Assembly (NCBI RefSeq): GCF_030817215.1 | Contig: NZ_JAUSZA010000001.1 | Coordinates: 6,918,501-6,982,500, forward strand | Length of the DNA: 64,000 bases | Origin: Paenibacillus sp. V4I3 | Lineage (GTDB): Bacteria > Bacillota > Bacilli > Paenibacillales > NBRC-103111 | Direction of reading: 5' to 3' | Part shown: positions 10,080 to 19,817 of the stretch, piece by piece | How the letters are laid out: each line of letters opens with the position of its first letter | Numbering within the stretch: the stretch's first letter is position 1 | Made by a program: the position numbers and the translations under genes | Notes under the pieces: generated by a model | Database searches by the model: none | The model's input: the letters and a program-made list of their open reading frames with translations, nothing else | What the model was told of the DNA's origin: nothing

Positions 10080-11027
10080 TTATAGGTCCCTGCCGTAATG
10101 GGTAAGCAATCGCTTGTAATCGGAGCACGTAAGCGGCATAACAGACCCATGACGCGGCTTGGTTGGCAACGAGAATTCCGCAGGCATCGTCCATACGCCC
10201 GAATTCAGATCCGTCGTTACCAGCGGCAGATATCCTCTGAATCCGTACTCATCAATGAATAAGTACCACTTGTCTTCCTCATTGGACTTAAACACGATCG
10301 GACCTTCGCCGCGTTTCATCCATTCCTGCCCGATATTTTCCCGGATCGGGGTAAAGTTCGGATCAAAGAACGAATTCCCCGTCTCCTGGAACACACTGGT
10401 AAGACCTTCTTTCTTGGAGAAGCGGAATATCCTTCCGCCTTCCTGAATCATCGTCGTATCAATAACAGAAACCCCGTAGTCGATATAGACCTCTGGCTCC
10501 GAAAAATTCACGAAATCCTTGGTCCTTGCAACCAGCATGCGGTGATACCGGCCTTTGTCGCGTTCTGCTTCCTTATCTCCAAGCATGGAGGCCCAATAGA
10601 CGAAATATTGCTCCGAATCGGCATCGTAGAACGCTTCCGGCGCCCACACGCAGCCCGCATCCGGAGGCGCGACTTGGGCCATCCTCTGCTCGGACCAGTG
10701 TATCAGATCCTGCGATTCCCATATCAGGATGGATCGGCTGCCTTCGTTTACGGCGCGAGACCAATCCCCTCCTCCTCCGTGCGCCTTGAGATCCGTCCCC
10801 AGCAAGAAGAACTTGTCTCCATGAGGCGACCTGATGATGAACGGATCTCGCACGCCCTTTTCTCCCAGTTGCGAGACAAGAACAGGCTTACCGCCATTCA
10901 GTTCCTGCCAATGCAGCGGATCGTTCCCCTGACTTAAAGCAAAATAGATTTCCTCTCCACCGCCTTGGCCCTCATCGTCGGTAAAATAGACGAACAGATA
11001 CCCGGCGTATATTTCCTTAATGGTCAT
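10080..11027 (-). CDS. GH43-like glycosidase (arabinofuranosidase/xylosidase type)
   Basis: The ATG at 11027 follows a GGAGGG site and gives 315 residues, a single five-bladed beta-propeller without signal peptide. Visible family 43 signatures are YLFVYFTDD near the start, RDPFI (the pKa-modulating Asp) and WAPEAFYD (the general acid Glu). It begins 17 bp after the permease stop and ends 27 bp before the GH95-like start, so it is translated within the transporter operon and probably trims arabinose or xylose side groups from imported oligosaccharides. The family is clear; the bond cleaved is inferred. Confidence 0.85.
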   Translation of the reverse strand: MTIKEIYAGYLFVYFTDDEGQGGGEEIYFALSQGNDPLHWQELNGGKPVLVSQLGEKGVRDPFIIRSPHGDKFFLLGTDLKAHGGGGDWSRAVNEGSRSILIWESQDLIHWSEQRMAQVAPPDAGCVWAPEAFYDADSEQYFVYWASMLGDKEAERDKGRYHRMLVARTKDFVNFSEPEVYIDYGVSVIDTTMIQEGGRIFRFSKKEGLTSVFQETGNSFFDPNFTPIRENIGQEWMKRGEGPIVFKSNEEDKWYLFIDEYGFRGYLPLVTTDLNSGVWTMPAEFSLPTKPRHGSVMPLTCSDYKRLLTHYGRDL

Positions 11028-11043
11028 AGAAAATCCCTCCAAA

Positions 11044-11967
11044 TTAACCTTTCACCGACCCGAGCAGAACGCCTTTGGCAAAATACCGTTGCGCAAATGG
11101 GTACATAATAATCATGGGAATTGATGCGATGACCATCGCCGACAGTTCGATCGTCTGCGCCGTCACCAATCCTGAACCTTTAGCGGAGTTCAGCAACTCG
11201 GCCACTCGCATATTGGTGACTGAAAGTGTGTTTTGCATTTGCTCGGCCGCAGAGGAAGTCTGCAGCAATCTCAATATCACATACTGCAGCGTTTGCAAAC
11301 TGTTGGATTGCGTGAAGTATAACGTTGTCCCGTAGTCATTCCATACACCTACTGCCGCGAAAACGGATAATGCGGCCAAAACCGGCTTCGATAGAGGTAC
11401 AACAATTTGGAGAAAGATTCTAAATTCACTGGCGCCATCCATTTTTGCCGACTCGAACAGGGAATCGGGAATCCCCTTGTAATTCGCGTTGAGAATGATT
11501 ACATTGAAAAAACCGGCAAACAACGAAGGGATAATATATACCCAATAGCTATCGTACAGCCCCAACCAATTGATCAGCATAAAGGAAGGAATCAGCCCGC
11601 CGCTAAAATACATGCTGGTAAATCCAATGACCGCATACCACTTCTTCCCTTTCAAATAAGGCCTAGAGAAGGCGTAGGCGAACAGCGCTGTGTACAAGAT
11701 GGACACGGACGTAACGATGACTGTCCGCGACACGGTGATCCATGTCGCCAGAAGCATTCCACGATCCGCCAAAACGGTTTGCCAGCTTGCCCATGTAAAT
11801 TGCCGGGGCCAAAAAAATACGGGTCCCCGAATCAAATCCGCCCCCCCGTTCAAGGAACTGATGACCGCATACCAAAACGGATAGATGGTCAAAAACATCA
11901 GGACAATCATGATCAAGATATTCGATATATTAAAAGCACGTTCTCCTAGAGACTTGCCTCCAACCAT
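11044..11967 (-). CDS. Carbohydrate ABC transporter permease, LplC/YtcP type
   Basis: A 307-residue inner-membrane permease with about six membrane spans. The cytoplasmic loop that contacts the ATPase (EAA-like) is KMDGASEFRIFLQIVVPLSKP, and the C-terminus PFAQRYFAKGVLLGSVKG is typical of the LplC branch. It starts at an ATG preceded by GGGGGC. It lies between the LplB-type permease (14-bp gap) and the GH43 gene. As usual for this class, no ATPase is encoded here; a shared MsmX-type ATPase elsewhere would energise it. Confidence 0.93.
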   Translation of the reverse strand: MVGGKSLGERAFNISNILIMIVLMFLTIYPFWYAVISSLNGGADLIRGPVFFWPRQFTWASWQTVLADRGMLLATWITVSRTVIVTSVSILYTALFAYAFSRPYLKGKKWYAVIGFTSMYFSGGLIPSFMLINWLGLYDSYWVYIIPSLFAGFFNVIILNANYKGIPDSLFESAKMDGASEFRIFLQIVVPLSKPVLAALSVFAAVGVWNDYGTTLYFTQSNSLQTLQYVILRLLQTSSAAEQMQNTLSVTNMRVAELLNSAKGSGLVTAQTIELSAMVIASIPMIIMYPFAQRYFAKGVLLGSVKG

Positions 11968-11980
11968 AATGCACGCCCCC

Positions 11981-12952
11981 TTAGAAAAGACCCGACTGTG
12001 TCAATTTTTTTGATGCAACATTGGCTCCGAGCAGCAGCAACAACGCAAGCACCGACTTCATCAAGCCGATAGCCGTCGCCATAGCAAATTGGAAATTCAA
12101 AAGACCCGTTTGATACAAGTACGTATCGATCACTTGGCTGGCGTCTATGTTAAGCGTATTTTGGAAAACGTATATCTGGGTAAAGTTGTTGTTCAGCATG
12201 CCGCTTACAGCGAAGATAAGCAATATTGCAACCGTCGGCATAATCTCGGGAATCGTTATGTGCAGCATGCGTTTAAAACGGCTCGCGCCATCAATTGCGG
12301 CAGCCTCGTACAAGGACTGGTCGACGCCTGCGATAGCAGCCAAATACAGGATCGCTCCCCAGCCTATATCCTTCAACAGACCTGTCACAATCGTAAGGCC
12401 CCAGAAATAACTCGGATCGCCCAAAAATTGAATCGGCTTATGCACCAGGTGGAACTCCATCAGCAAATAATTGACGATGCCGTCTTGGGGATTCAGCAAA
12501 GAAATAAATAACCCGCCGTAGATAACCCATGATAAAAAATGCGGCAAGTAAGTGACGGATTGAATCAGCGATTTGAATTTGGTGCTCGTGATCTCGTTCA
12601 GCAGCAAAGCGAATAAGAGCGTTGCCGGCAGCCCCACCAAGGAGCCGAGCAGGTTGATTCCGATCGTATTCTTTAACATCGGCCAAAACTGGAAATTGTC
12701 GAAAATCATTGTAAAATTTTCAAAATTGTTCCACTCGCTTGTAAAAATCCCTTTAAGACCGGTAAACGGGTCGTATTCCTTGAATGCCATCAATAGACCG
12801 AATAACGGAAAAAAATTAAATATAGCAATAAAGAGAACTCCCGGCCAAAGCATTAACTTCAACTCTAGCTGTGTTCGCAGATCGTGCCCTAGAACATGCG
12901 CTTTTCTTTTTTTTACGCCATCCAATCCGACGCGTACAGTGACAGTCTTCAT
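11981..12952 (-). CDS. Carbohydrate ABC transporter permease, LplB type
   Basis: A 323-residue permease with a long N-terminal cytoplasmic tail, six predicted spans and an EAA-like loop (AAIDGASRFKRMLHITIPEI). LELKLMLWPGVLFIAIFNFFP before the first spans and the ending SKKLTQSGLF are typical of LplB proteins. A strong AGGAGGAGG site precedes its ATG. It is the partner of the LplC permease and receives substrate from the binding lipoprotein encoded upstream, from which it is separated by a strong hairpin. Confidence 0.93.
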   Translation of the reverse strand: MKTVTVRVGLDGVKKRKAHVLGHDLRTQLELKLMLWPGVLFIAIFNFFPLFGLLMAFKEYDPFTGLKGIFTSEWNNFENFTMIFDNFQFWPMLKNTIGINLLGSLVGLPATLLFALLLNEITSTKFKSLIQSVTYLPHFLSWVIYGGLFISLLNPQDGIVNYLLMEFHLVHKPIQFLGDPSYFWGLTIVTGLLKDIGWGAILYLAAIAGVDQSLYEAAAIDGASRFKRMLHITIPEIMPTVAILLIFAVSGMLNNNFTQIYVFQNTLNIDASQVIDTYLYQTGLLNFQFAMATAIGLMKSVLALLLLLGANVASKKLTQSGLF

Positions 12953-12990
12953 CCGTATGTTCCTCCTCCTAGCCTGTTAAATGCGGATAA

Positions 12991-13014
12991 TGCCAAAGTG
13001 CGGGCACTTTGGCA
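12991..13014 (-). promoter_or_regulatory. Perfect hairpin between binding-protein gene and permease gene
   Basis: TGCCAAAGTG and CACTTTGGCA pair perfectly over ten bases around CGGG with no T-run after it. Such hairpins often protect the binding-protein mRNA or partly stop transcription, so the binding protein is made in excess over the permeases. Confidence 0.65.
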
Positions 13015-13033
13015 CTATCCATTGATTCATATA

Positions 13034-14704
13034 TTACGAATTGACGCCTTTAAGCGTTCTGCCACTTTCTTGTTGACTCTTATGGAACTGCTCATTATAC
13101 TTGGCATCAATTTCGGTCTGACCCATCTGCTTGAGCTTGCTGATCATCTCGTCGTAGGCTTTATTAAACGAAGCCTCATCCTTGGCCAATACCATTTTGG
13201 AAATTTGGGCATGTTTGTAAATATCGATTTGCGCCAGATCGTTCGCCATTTTGCTGCCGGCCGGTATTAAATCGCCAGGCCACACCAAATCTGAAGCATC
13301 AAACAGAACCGCCTCTCTCCCCATCGACTGAGTAATCTGCAAGCTCATCAATTCATCGGCATTAGGAGGCGCTGCCACGTGGTCATTAAAAGCACCATTG
13401 GCGAATGGCCAGAACATACCAACCCCCGTTTTCGGTCCATCCTTGGCATCTTGAATCCCTTTCTCGGTTTTGATAACAAGACCGTCCTTCAGGGTATAGT
13501 GCTCGCCTTCAAAACCGAAATTCCAGAGCAATTGACCTTCATCGCTACTCATAAAATCAAGAAACTTGGCAAGGCGTTCCGGATTCGCGGCCGTCTTGGA
13601 AACGTAGGTTTGCATCCAGCCAGTACCTACTAATGAAAATGTTTGATGAACAGGTTTCGTGTTCTGATTCGAATGGATCGCTCCAGCCGACACCCATTTC
13701 GTACCTTTGGGATCACCGAGTCCTGCATTCGCAACATTCCCGATAAAGCAGAACACGCGCCCCGACATTGTATTCGTCGACATAGCCTTATCATCCATCG
13801 TCATTTGCCCCGGATCAAAGTAGCCTCCCTTAGCTGCCTTGAACAGAAATTCCAGCGCATGCTTCGTTTCCGGAGCAAAATATGAATCCCGGTAATTGCC
13901 ATCCTTATCTACCAACATGGTGCCAAAGCTGTCCTGAAGTGTAGGCAACGTACCACCCCACCAGGTCTTGCCGTTGATTTGCAGCGGAATAACAGGCACG
14001 CCATCGACCTTCATGCTCTTGACTTTTTCAAATGCAGCAAGCACGCCATCTTCGGTTTTGAGATCATTAACGGTCAGACCGGCCTCTTTCATAAGCGTCT
14101 CATTGAACATCACATTATTGTTTTGGCCGTATTTAGCTCCATCGGTTCTAACATCGCTTGACGCCGGGTACGTTTTTACTAGGTCAGGAGAGCTAACATG
14201 GCTCGGTATCGCATACCAGGCGCCATCCCGTTTAATCTGCGCCTTCATGAGGTCTTGCGGATATTTCGTCAGCAGCGGCAAAGAGGGAGCATACTTCTTC
14301 AGAAACTCATCCAATTTCCAGACTTTCCCTGAACTAATCAGTTTCTTTTCCAAAGTGTCGTCCGTGAGCGTAATGAGATCTGGAAGAGGATCTGACGTCG
14401 CGAGCATCAAGCTGAGCTTCGTGCCGCCATCCTGCGCCGGAATGTTGAAGTCAAACGTAAGTCCGGTCTTTTGAGTAATGGCCCCTTCGACGCTTTTCGG
14501 ATCGGTGTTCCATGGCGTAGGCGCATTCCAGAAGCTTGCATCCGAAAACCAGGTTGCCTTAACCGGCGCTGCCTGAGCCGTTGTTGCTGCTGACGACTCT
14601 TTCGGCGTGTTGCTGCTGTTGTCGCCCGATTTGGAGGAACTGCAGCCTGACAGCGCTATAACGCCTGACAACGATAAAACTGTAAGCATTTTCAACTTCT
14701 TCAT
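13034..14704 (-). CDS. Extracellular solute-binding lipoprotein, LplA type
   Basis: The 556-residue protein begins MKKLKMLTVLSLSGVIALSG followed by Cys, a signal peptide with lipobox, then a Ser/Thr/Asn-rich tether. The body shows the long LplA-type binding fold, with WNTDPKSVEGAITQKTG near the start and SRFLDFMSSDEGQ-like features near the end (here AKFLDFMSSDEGQLLWNFG). It is membrane-anchored on the outside and delivers oligosaccharide to the two permeases downstream. The gene opens the transporter operon and is preceded by the two-component system, which probably activates it. Confidence 0.93.
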   Translation of the reverse strand: MKKLKMLTVLSLSGVIALSGCSSSKSGDNSSNTPKESSAATTAQAAPVKATWFSDASFWNAPTPWNTDPKSVEGAITQKTGLTFDFNIPAQDGGTKLSLMLATSDPLPDLITLTDDTLEKKLISSGKVWKLDEFLKKYAPSLPLLTKYPQDLMKAQIKRDGAWYAIPSHVSSPDLVKTYPASSDVRTDGAKYGQNNNVMFNETLMKEAGLTVNDLKTEDGVLAAFEKVKSMKVDGVPVIPLQINGKTWWGGTLPTLQDSFGTMLVDKDGNYRDSYFAPETKHALEFLFKAAKGGYFDPGQMTMDDKAMSTNTMSGRVFCFIGNVANAGLGDPKGTKWVSAGAIHSNQNTKPVHQTFSLVGTGWMQTYVSKTAANPERLAKFLDFMSSDEGQLLWNFGFEGEHYTLKDGLVIKTEKGIQDAKDGPKTGVGMFWPFANGAFNDHVAAPPNADELMSLQITQSMGREAVLFDASDLVWPGDLIPAGSKMANDLAQIDIYKHAQISKMVLAKDEASFNKAYDEMISKLKQMGQTEIDAKYNEQFHKSQQESGRTLKGVNS

Positions 14705-14865
14705 ACTTGCTGATCACCCCTGTAATGTATCTTGGTTGGTACATGTTTATCATAGCCTGAACTTCCGAACTGGCATATGTTCAACTTTTTTTTTATTTTG
14801 GTGCAGATTTTTGTGAGGCCACTGAAAAACATCTGTTTTTAATTTGTGAAGAGGACCTACATAGA

Positions 14866-14909
14866 AAAAGGCGAATTTCCATTCAATAGCTGAATGAGAA
14901 CTCGCCTTT
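14866..14909 (-). terminator. Rho-independent terminator after response regulator
   Basis: On the minus strand AAGGCGA pairs with TCGCCTT, with an inner CATTCA/TGAATG stem, and is followed by TTTTTC. It separates the kinase/regulator transcript from the transporter operon. Confidence 0.8.
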
Positions 14910-14946
14910 ATTATAGTTTTCTTCATGCTTTTTATTTATTCTTTTG

Positions 14947-16402
14947 CTATACTTTTCGGTGTTTGCTCGGTGTGATGCCAAAGTGCTTTTTGAACAGCTT
15001 GTTAAAATGAAAATAATCTTTGTACCCTACCCGTTCTACGATTTCCTGTATCGATAGCGAAATGTCGCTCAGCAGTTCCTTGGCCAAATTCAATCTCTTG
15101 GTCACCACGTAATCCGAATAATTTGTACCAGTCTCCTTCTTGATCAAGGCGCTTAAATAACCGAGGCTGATATTGAATTGTCTGGATAACATGCTGAGCG
15201 AAATATCTTCCGTATAGCTGGAATCGATATATTGGATGATTTTCTTCACCGTCTCTTTTGAAATGAGCAGCTCTTCGTCGGGCTGCTGTTCAAAGATGAC
15301 TCTGATTCTTTCAAAGAGCTGCTGAACCGACTCGCAGGTTCGGACGATTTGGGAATAAGTCAAATATTCAATACCGTGAACAAGATCGTTGTTGCCGTAA
15401 TATTTGTAAACGAACAAAACGATCTGATTGTAGACCGTGGAGATTTGGTCGATTGGCATGCGCAGTGCTACACATTCCTCGCTTAGCTCGTCCAGCCCTT
15501 GCTCAATAAGGTCCCGTTTATATCCTTTAATTGCCAGCTCGATCTTAAGGACCAGCTTGCTTAGCGCTGCTGCGTGGTCTGTCGCTTTATATTCGGTTAT
15601 CCGCTGTTCCGGCAGGAAGCAGGAGCTGGACAGGGCGATATCCGATTCCTGATACAGTTTGCCGATTGGCGTCGAGTAAACCCCGATGCCGCTGATTCCA
15701 ATGTACTGAGCGCCGGCAAGGCTTCCTGAGATGAAATCGAGCAGGCCAACCGAATTTTTTTGTTCGTCATAATTCACCAGATACGACATTTTATTTTGCC
15801 CCGTGCGAAAGCGAATCCATCGGATATCGTTCTGCGCCGTTTGCTCGCCGACAGAATCCCCAGCCGACGAATGCGGAAACAAACAGCTGATGACACGACA
15901 GTGAGGAAACTCCAGTTCAATTCCCCTGTTCGTTAAGAAATTGCTGATTTTGATATTGTTGTCGGGCTCGGAGCAATTCGAACAGATCCTCAAGGAGCAA
16001 ATCCAGCTCATTATTTGCTTTATGCTTGTCTGCCAGCTTGGTTTTTAACCGCAGCAAGGTCTCGGTCAGCTTGTTTCTGTCGACCGGCTTCAGTAAATAA
16101 TCGAAGGCGCCGAGCCGGAGCGCTTTTTGCGCATATTCGAACTCAGCATAGCCGCTGATTAAGATGACTTTCGTTTGTAGCCCTTGAAGGCGAATTCTTT
16201 CAAGCAGCTGGATCCCGTTAAATCCGGGCATGCGGATATCCGAGATAACGACATCGGGTTCCTTTTCCTCAATCGCCGCCATAGCCTGAACTCCATCGTG
16301 AGCTTCTCCAATTACGGTGTAGCCCAAGTTTTCCCAATCGATCAATGCTTTCAGCCCGTTTGCAACCCAAGGCTCATCGTCAACAATCAATACGCTGTAC
16401 AC
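14947..16402 (-). pseudogene. YesN-type response regulator (receiver plus AraC domain), split by a frameshift
   Basis: The GTG start at 16402 lies nine bases after GGAGG and overlaps the kinase gene end by 23 bp. The first part is a receiver domain with DDEPW near residue 8, phospho-acceptor Asp 55 in VVISDIRMPG and Lys 105 in YLLKPVD. That frame stops at 15917. The rest, including a middle domain and a C-terminal AraC helix-turn-helix (about 15200-14947), continues in another frame. The two frames overlap in 15917-16011, and sequence sense switches close to 15940-15960 (NNIKISNFLTNRG in the second frame). A single-base indel would restore a protein of about 480 residues, the normal length. 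Either this regulator has been lost or the assembly has an error. Confidence 0.82.
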
Positions 16403-18134
16403 GACTCGTATCCTCCACTTGTTCCGACTCATCATGCACGGGAATGGAAATGCTGATGATCGTTCCTACGTTTAATTGACTTTGGATTTGCAGCTCGGCT
16501 TCATCACCGTAAAACAGCTTGATTCTTCGATAAATATTGGCGAGCCCGATTCCTTGCTTATCATCCGTCACCGCCTGTACGAGCACATCAGATTTCTTCA
16601 AACGTTGAAGCAGTTCCTGGATCTGTCTCTCATCCATTCCGCAACCATTATCCTGGATGATATAACGAACCCGGTTGTCTGCCAACGATTGTACCATAAT
16701 GCGAACGATTCCGTTGCCGATTTTTTGCTCCAAGCCATGAAAGACGGCATTCTCGACAATCGGCTGCAGCAGCATTTTAAGCGTCTTCATGCCGAGCAGG
16801 CCTTCGTCGGCTTCGATTTCCACACGGATTCTCTGCATAAAGCGGAACCCAATAATTTGGGCATACTCCTGGACATGCGAGATTTCGTCCCGGATCGTCA
16901 CGATGTCGTTTCCTTTCACCGAATATCGGAACATATTGGCTAAGGAAGCCGATATATCTACAATATCCTCGACTTTTTTGTATAATGCCAAGGCGCGGAT
17001 ACAATCCAGTGTATTGTACAAAAAGTGCGGGTTGATCTGATTGCGAAATGCCGAGATTTCCATCTGTTTTTTTGCAATTTCTATTTCATACATCCGCCTT
17101 TGCCCAAGCTGAACCTCTTGGCCTAGGGAATCGATTTCGTCCAGCATCTTATTCATATTGGCGGCGAGCACGCCGATTTCGTTATGGTACACGATGGTAA
17201 AGCGCGCTCCCCCCCTTTTTTTCGGATAGGACCTCATGAAATCCATCAAGTCTTTAATCGGTCTCAAGATTCGGGTGAAGAAGAGCAGCAGGAACAAACC
17301 GAGCATGCCGAGCATGACCAGGTAGGTCGCGATATTAAGTCTTTGCACCGTATCCAGATCCCGCAACAGCTCGTCCTTCGGGATGGCGCTGACCAGCTTC
17401 CAGCCGGTACGGGACAAAGTAACGGTTTGCACGATATAACGCTTATCGCGCATCCATTCGGCGACGTCGATCTTATCGATTTTGGGCGCTGCTCCTTCGC
17501 TCGCCATGACATTGTTTTGTTGATCGAGGAGTAGAAATCGGGAATTCGGTGTGATTTTCGCATTTTTAAATATACTGTTAAAATTGCTTACATCCATGAT
17601 AAATATGCATGTTCCCCTATATTCTCGGATCTGGGCGCTCTGCAGGTTATAGATCGGAATGGTAATGATATATTGGGAATCGTTAGCCGACAATAAGCCG
17701 GAATACTCGGTCGTTTGAACCGGATGCTGAAGGGAATCGGCGATTCCCGCCCCGGTACTGGCTACCAGCGTCCCTCCCTTGTTATAAAGCCGGATGCCTC
17801 TGATACTTTCCTTCAGCGACATCGTGTTGGCGAACATCGATATCACTTCAGGATTCATGAGAACCATGGTCAACTTATCTTCCACAGTCAACGCGGTTTG
17901 AATGGTCGGACTGTAAATCAGCGATGTCGAGATTCCTCCCATATCTGCATAAAAGCTGGTCATCTTCTCTTCTACCTGAAGCAAAATTTTATCGGCGGAG
18001 TCCGAGACCTTTCTCTCGACAATCCGCTCCGCGATTTTATTCGAGATGACGAATGAAACCAGAAGAATGACCAGCATGGTCAAAATCAAATACAGGATTT
18101 TTCTGCTTAGACTGTGCTTGCGAAATCGGTCCAT
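16380..18134 (-). CDS. YesM-type sensor histidine kinase
   Basis: The ATG at 18134 has an AAAGGGGAAAG site; the frame upstream of it lacks one. The 584-residue protein has an N-terminal membrane helix (about 8-30), a large extracellular sensor domain, a second membrane helix near 280-300, a HAMP-like linker, the His kinase box with INPHFLYNTLD and an HATPase domain (DNGCGMDE, GIGLANIYRRI). It is the sensor for the overlapping response regulator and probably detects a sugar, directly or through the binding protein, to switch on the transporter operon. Confidence 0.93.
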   Translation of the reverse strand: MDRFRKHSLSRKILYLILTMLVILLVSFVISNKIAERIVERKVSDSADKILLQVEEKMTSFYADMGGISTSLIYSPTIQTALTVEDKLTMVLMNPEVISMFANTMSLKESIRGIRLYNKGGTLVASTGAGIADSLQHPVQTTEYSGLLSANDSQYIITIPIYNLQSAQIREYRGTCIFIMDVSNFNSIFKNAKITPNSRFLLLDQQNNVMASEGAAPKIDKIDVAEWMRDKRYIVQTVTLSRTGWKLVSAIPKDELLRDLDTVQRLNIATYLVMLGMLGLFLLLFFTRILRPIKDLMDFMRSYPKKRGGARFTIVYHNEIGVLAANMNKMLDEIDSLGQEVQLGQRRMYEIEIAKKQMEISAFRNQINPHFLYNTLDCIRALALYKKVEDIVDISASLANMFRYSVKGNDIVTIRDEISHVQEYAQIIGFRFMQRIRVEIEADEGLLGMKTLKMLLQPIVENAVFHGLEQKIGNGIVRIMVQSLADNRVRYIIQDNGCGMDERQIQELLQRLKKSDVLVQAVTDDKQGIGLANIYRRIKLFYGDEAELQIQSQLNVGTIISISIPVHDESEQVEDTSRVQRIDC

Positions 18135-18232
18135 GTTGTCTTTCCCCTTTATTCTTCGATTTACATCAGAATCGCACAAAATACGGGGACTGTCCAATTA
18201 CTAAGGTTTCCATTGGCTCTGTTGAATAAGCC

Positions 18233-18262
18233 AAGACCCGCTATCGCTGGATAACGGGTCTT
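18233..18262 (-). terminator. Hairpin terminator of the remnant at 18.3 kb
   Basis: AAGACCCG and CGGGTCTT pair around a 14-base loop. It lies downstream, on the minus strand, of the decayed coding remnant. Confidence 0.45.
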
Positions 18263-18282
18263 CAGGGTAAAGCTCGGATCAA

Positions 18283-18510
18283 ACCTCAAACGGTCGATAC
18301 GACGTAACGTTTTCCGCATTCAACATGGAACCCGATACATCCGTCCACCGAACACGCACTCTTTGCCAAGTTCGATTCCGCGGAAATCAACAGCTCGGGC
18401 CACATGCGTCATCTTGGCAATATCCGCTCCAGCTGCCAGAGTCGGATCGGTAATTAGTTCAATTCGTTCCTGCGCTGGGATTTGTTCTTTGGACGATGTA
18501 GTGTACCAGA
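18283..18510 (-). pseudogene. C-terminal remnant of an unidentified protein, two frames
   Basis: The minus strand encodes a protein-like stretch with TDPTLAAGADIAKMTHVARA and DFRGIELGKE, and then, after a one-base shift, VRWTDVSGSMLNAENVTSYR ending at a stop near 18283. Together they look like the last 75 or so residues of a larger enzyme, probably of carbohydrate metabolism given the setting, but I do not recognise the family. No start codon or upstream domain remains. Confidence 0.45.
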
Positions 18511-18882
18511 GAAAACGTAAAAATCAAAACTGCGGATCATATTGTCCCCTAAGGCCTACAGACTGAAACAGTAAGCAAAATAGAGCAAGGCTTGTTCGCC
18601 TTGCTCCGTGTCGATCAGGATCCCGATGCCGATGCCGATCCTAATCCATTTCCGGACAGTTCATATCCAATCATTAGTTTAAAGGGAAAACTTCACCCAA
18701 AGAGAGGAACATCTTTAAGGTGAAGTCTACCAAAGACATACTGAATACCAAATTGAAATTTTTGGTATTGTTAAGTACGAGCTTGCGTTAAGCTTTTTGA
18801 ATACACATAATGAAATTAAAGGGCTGTTTGAGATCTTCTTACGAAACAACATAAAGAATCTGCAAATGGGGGGATTGGCCAA
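18511..18882. other. Intergenic region upstream of AraC gene
   Basis: About 370 bp without a gene. It contains a hairpin at 18582-18605 (GAGCAAGGC / GCCTTGCTC), a possible terminator on the minus strand, and the upstream region of the AraC gene at 18883. Confidence 0.5.
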
Positions 18883-19779
18883 GTGGAGTTCCCAAAAGTT
18901 AATGTCGAAAATATGAACGTCAAGATTTCGTTAGGCGGTTTATTATTAAACGTTCTGTATATCAGATTCGGGGTCTTTTATCAATCCTTTCTCGAACACA
19001 GCCATAGCATGAAAAGCTACGAACTGCATTATATTCCCCTGGGACAGGGAATCTTGGTAGCAAACGGCCGCAAATATCCGATACATCCCGGCACGCTTTA
19101 CATGACTGGCCCGGATATTGTGCACGAGCAAATTACGGTCCTCGCCGACCCTATGGCGGAATACTGCATATGCTTTGAAGTGTTGGCCAATAACATTAAC
19201 GATGATCCGGATCTTTCCTTCATTGCAGACCAATTCGTTCAAACAACTTTTTGGTTCGGTCAGGACAAGCAGAATTTGTTGCCATTGTTCGAGCAACTCT
19301 CCTATGAAACGACCAACCAATATATCGGCTACTACCTGACGGTTCAACATATTATCGAGCAGATCGTCATCAAGCTGGTCAGAAACTACACAAACAATGT
19401 TCCGACCTCCTTTGTTATGCCGCTTAAAACCTTAGACGACGATAGAGTCGTTATCATTGAAAATAGTTTTTTATACAACTATGATGATTTAACTATACAG
19501 AAGCTCGCTCAAAAACTGGGACTAAGTGTCAGACAGACGGAGAGAACCATTCAACAGTATTTTGGCCTATCGTTTACTCAAAAAAAGACCCAAGCAAGAA
19601 TGAAGGCTGCCGTTCACCTTCTTACTACGACCTCAATGACCATTAGTGAAATAGCGCGACATGTCGGTTTTTCTTCATTGGAACGTTTTTGTACCACCTT
19701 TAAGAAATACTACAAGGTCCCGGCAGGTGAATTTCGCTCCTTGCGTAAGCCCTTTGATCACAATGTGACATGTTATTGA
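18883..19779 (+). CDS. AraC family transcriptional regulator
   Basis: The 298-residue protein starts at a GTG about nine bases after GGGGGGATT. An N-terminal cupin-like domain (about 20-130, ELHYIPLGQGILVANGRKYP) is followed by two helix-turn-helix motifs in the last 100 residues, the second as SEIARHVGFSSLERFCTTFK. It converges on the second GH95-like gene, whose stop lies 38 bp away on the other strand. It probably controls the GH95-like gene or the transporter operon; the inducer is unknown. Confidence 0.9.
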   Translation: MEFPKVNVENMNVKISLGGLLLNVLYIRFGVFYQSFLEHSHSMKSYELHYIPLGQGILVANGRKYPIHPGTLYMTGPDIVHEQITVLADPMAEYCICFEVLANNINDDPDLSFIADQFVQTTFWFGQDKQNLLPLFEQLSYETTNQYIGYYLTVQHIIEQIVIKLVRNYTNNVPTSFVMPLKTLDDDRVVIIENSFLYNYDDLTIQKLAQKLGLSVRQTERTIQQYFGLSFTQKKTQARMKAAVHLLTTTSMTISEIARHVGFSSLERFCTTFKKYYKVPAGEFRSLRKPFDHNVTCY

Positions 19780-19817
19780 AGACAAACGGTAAAAAATTGT
19801 ACAACTCGAACATCGCA

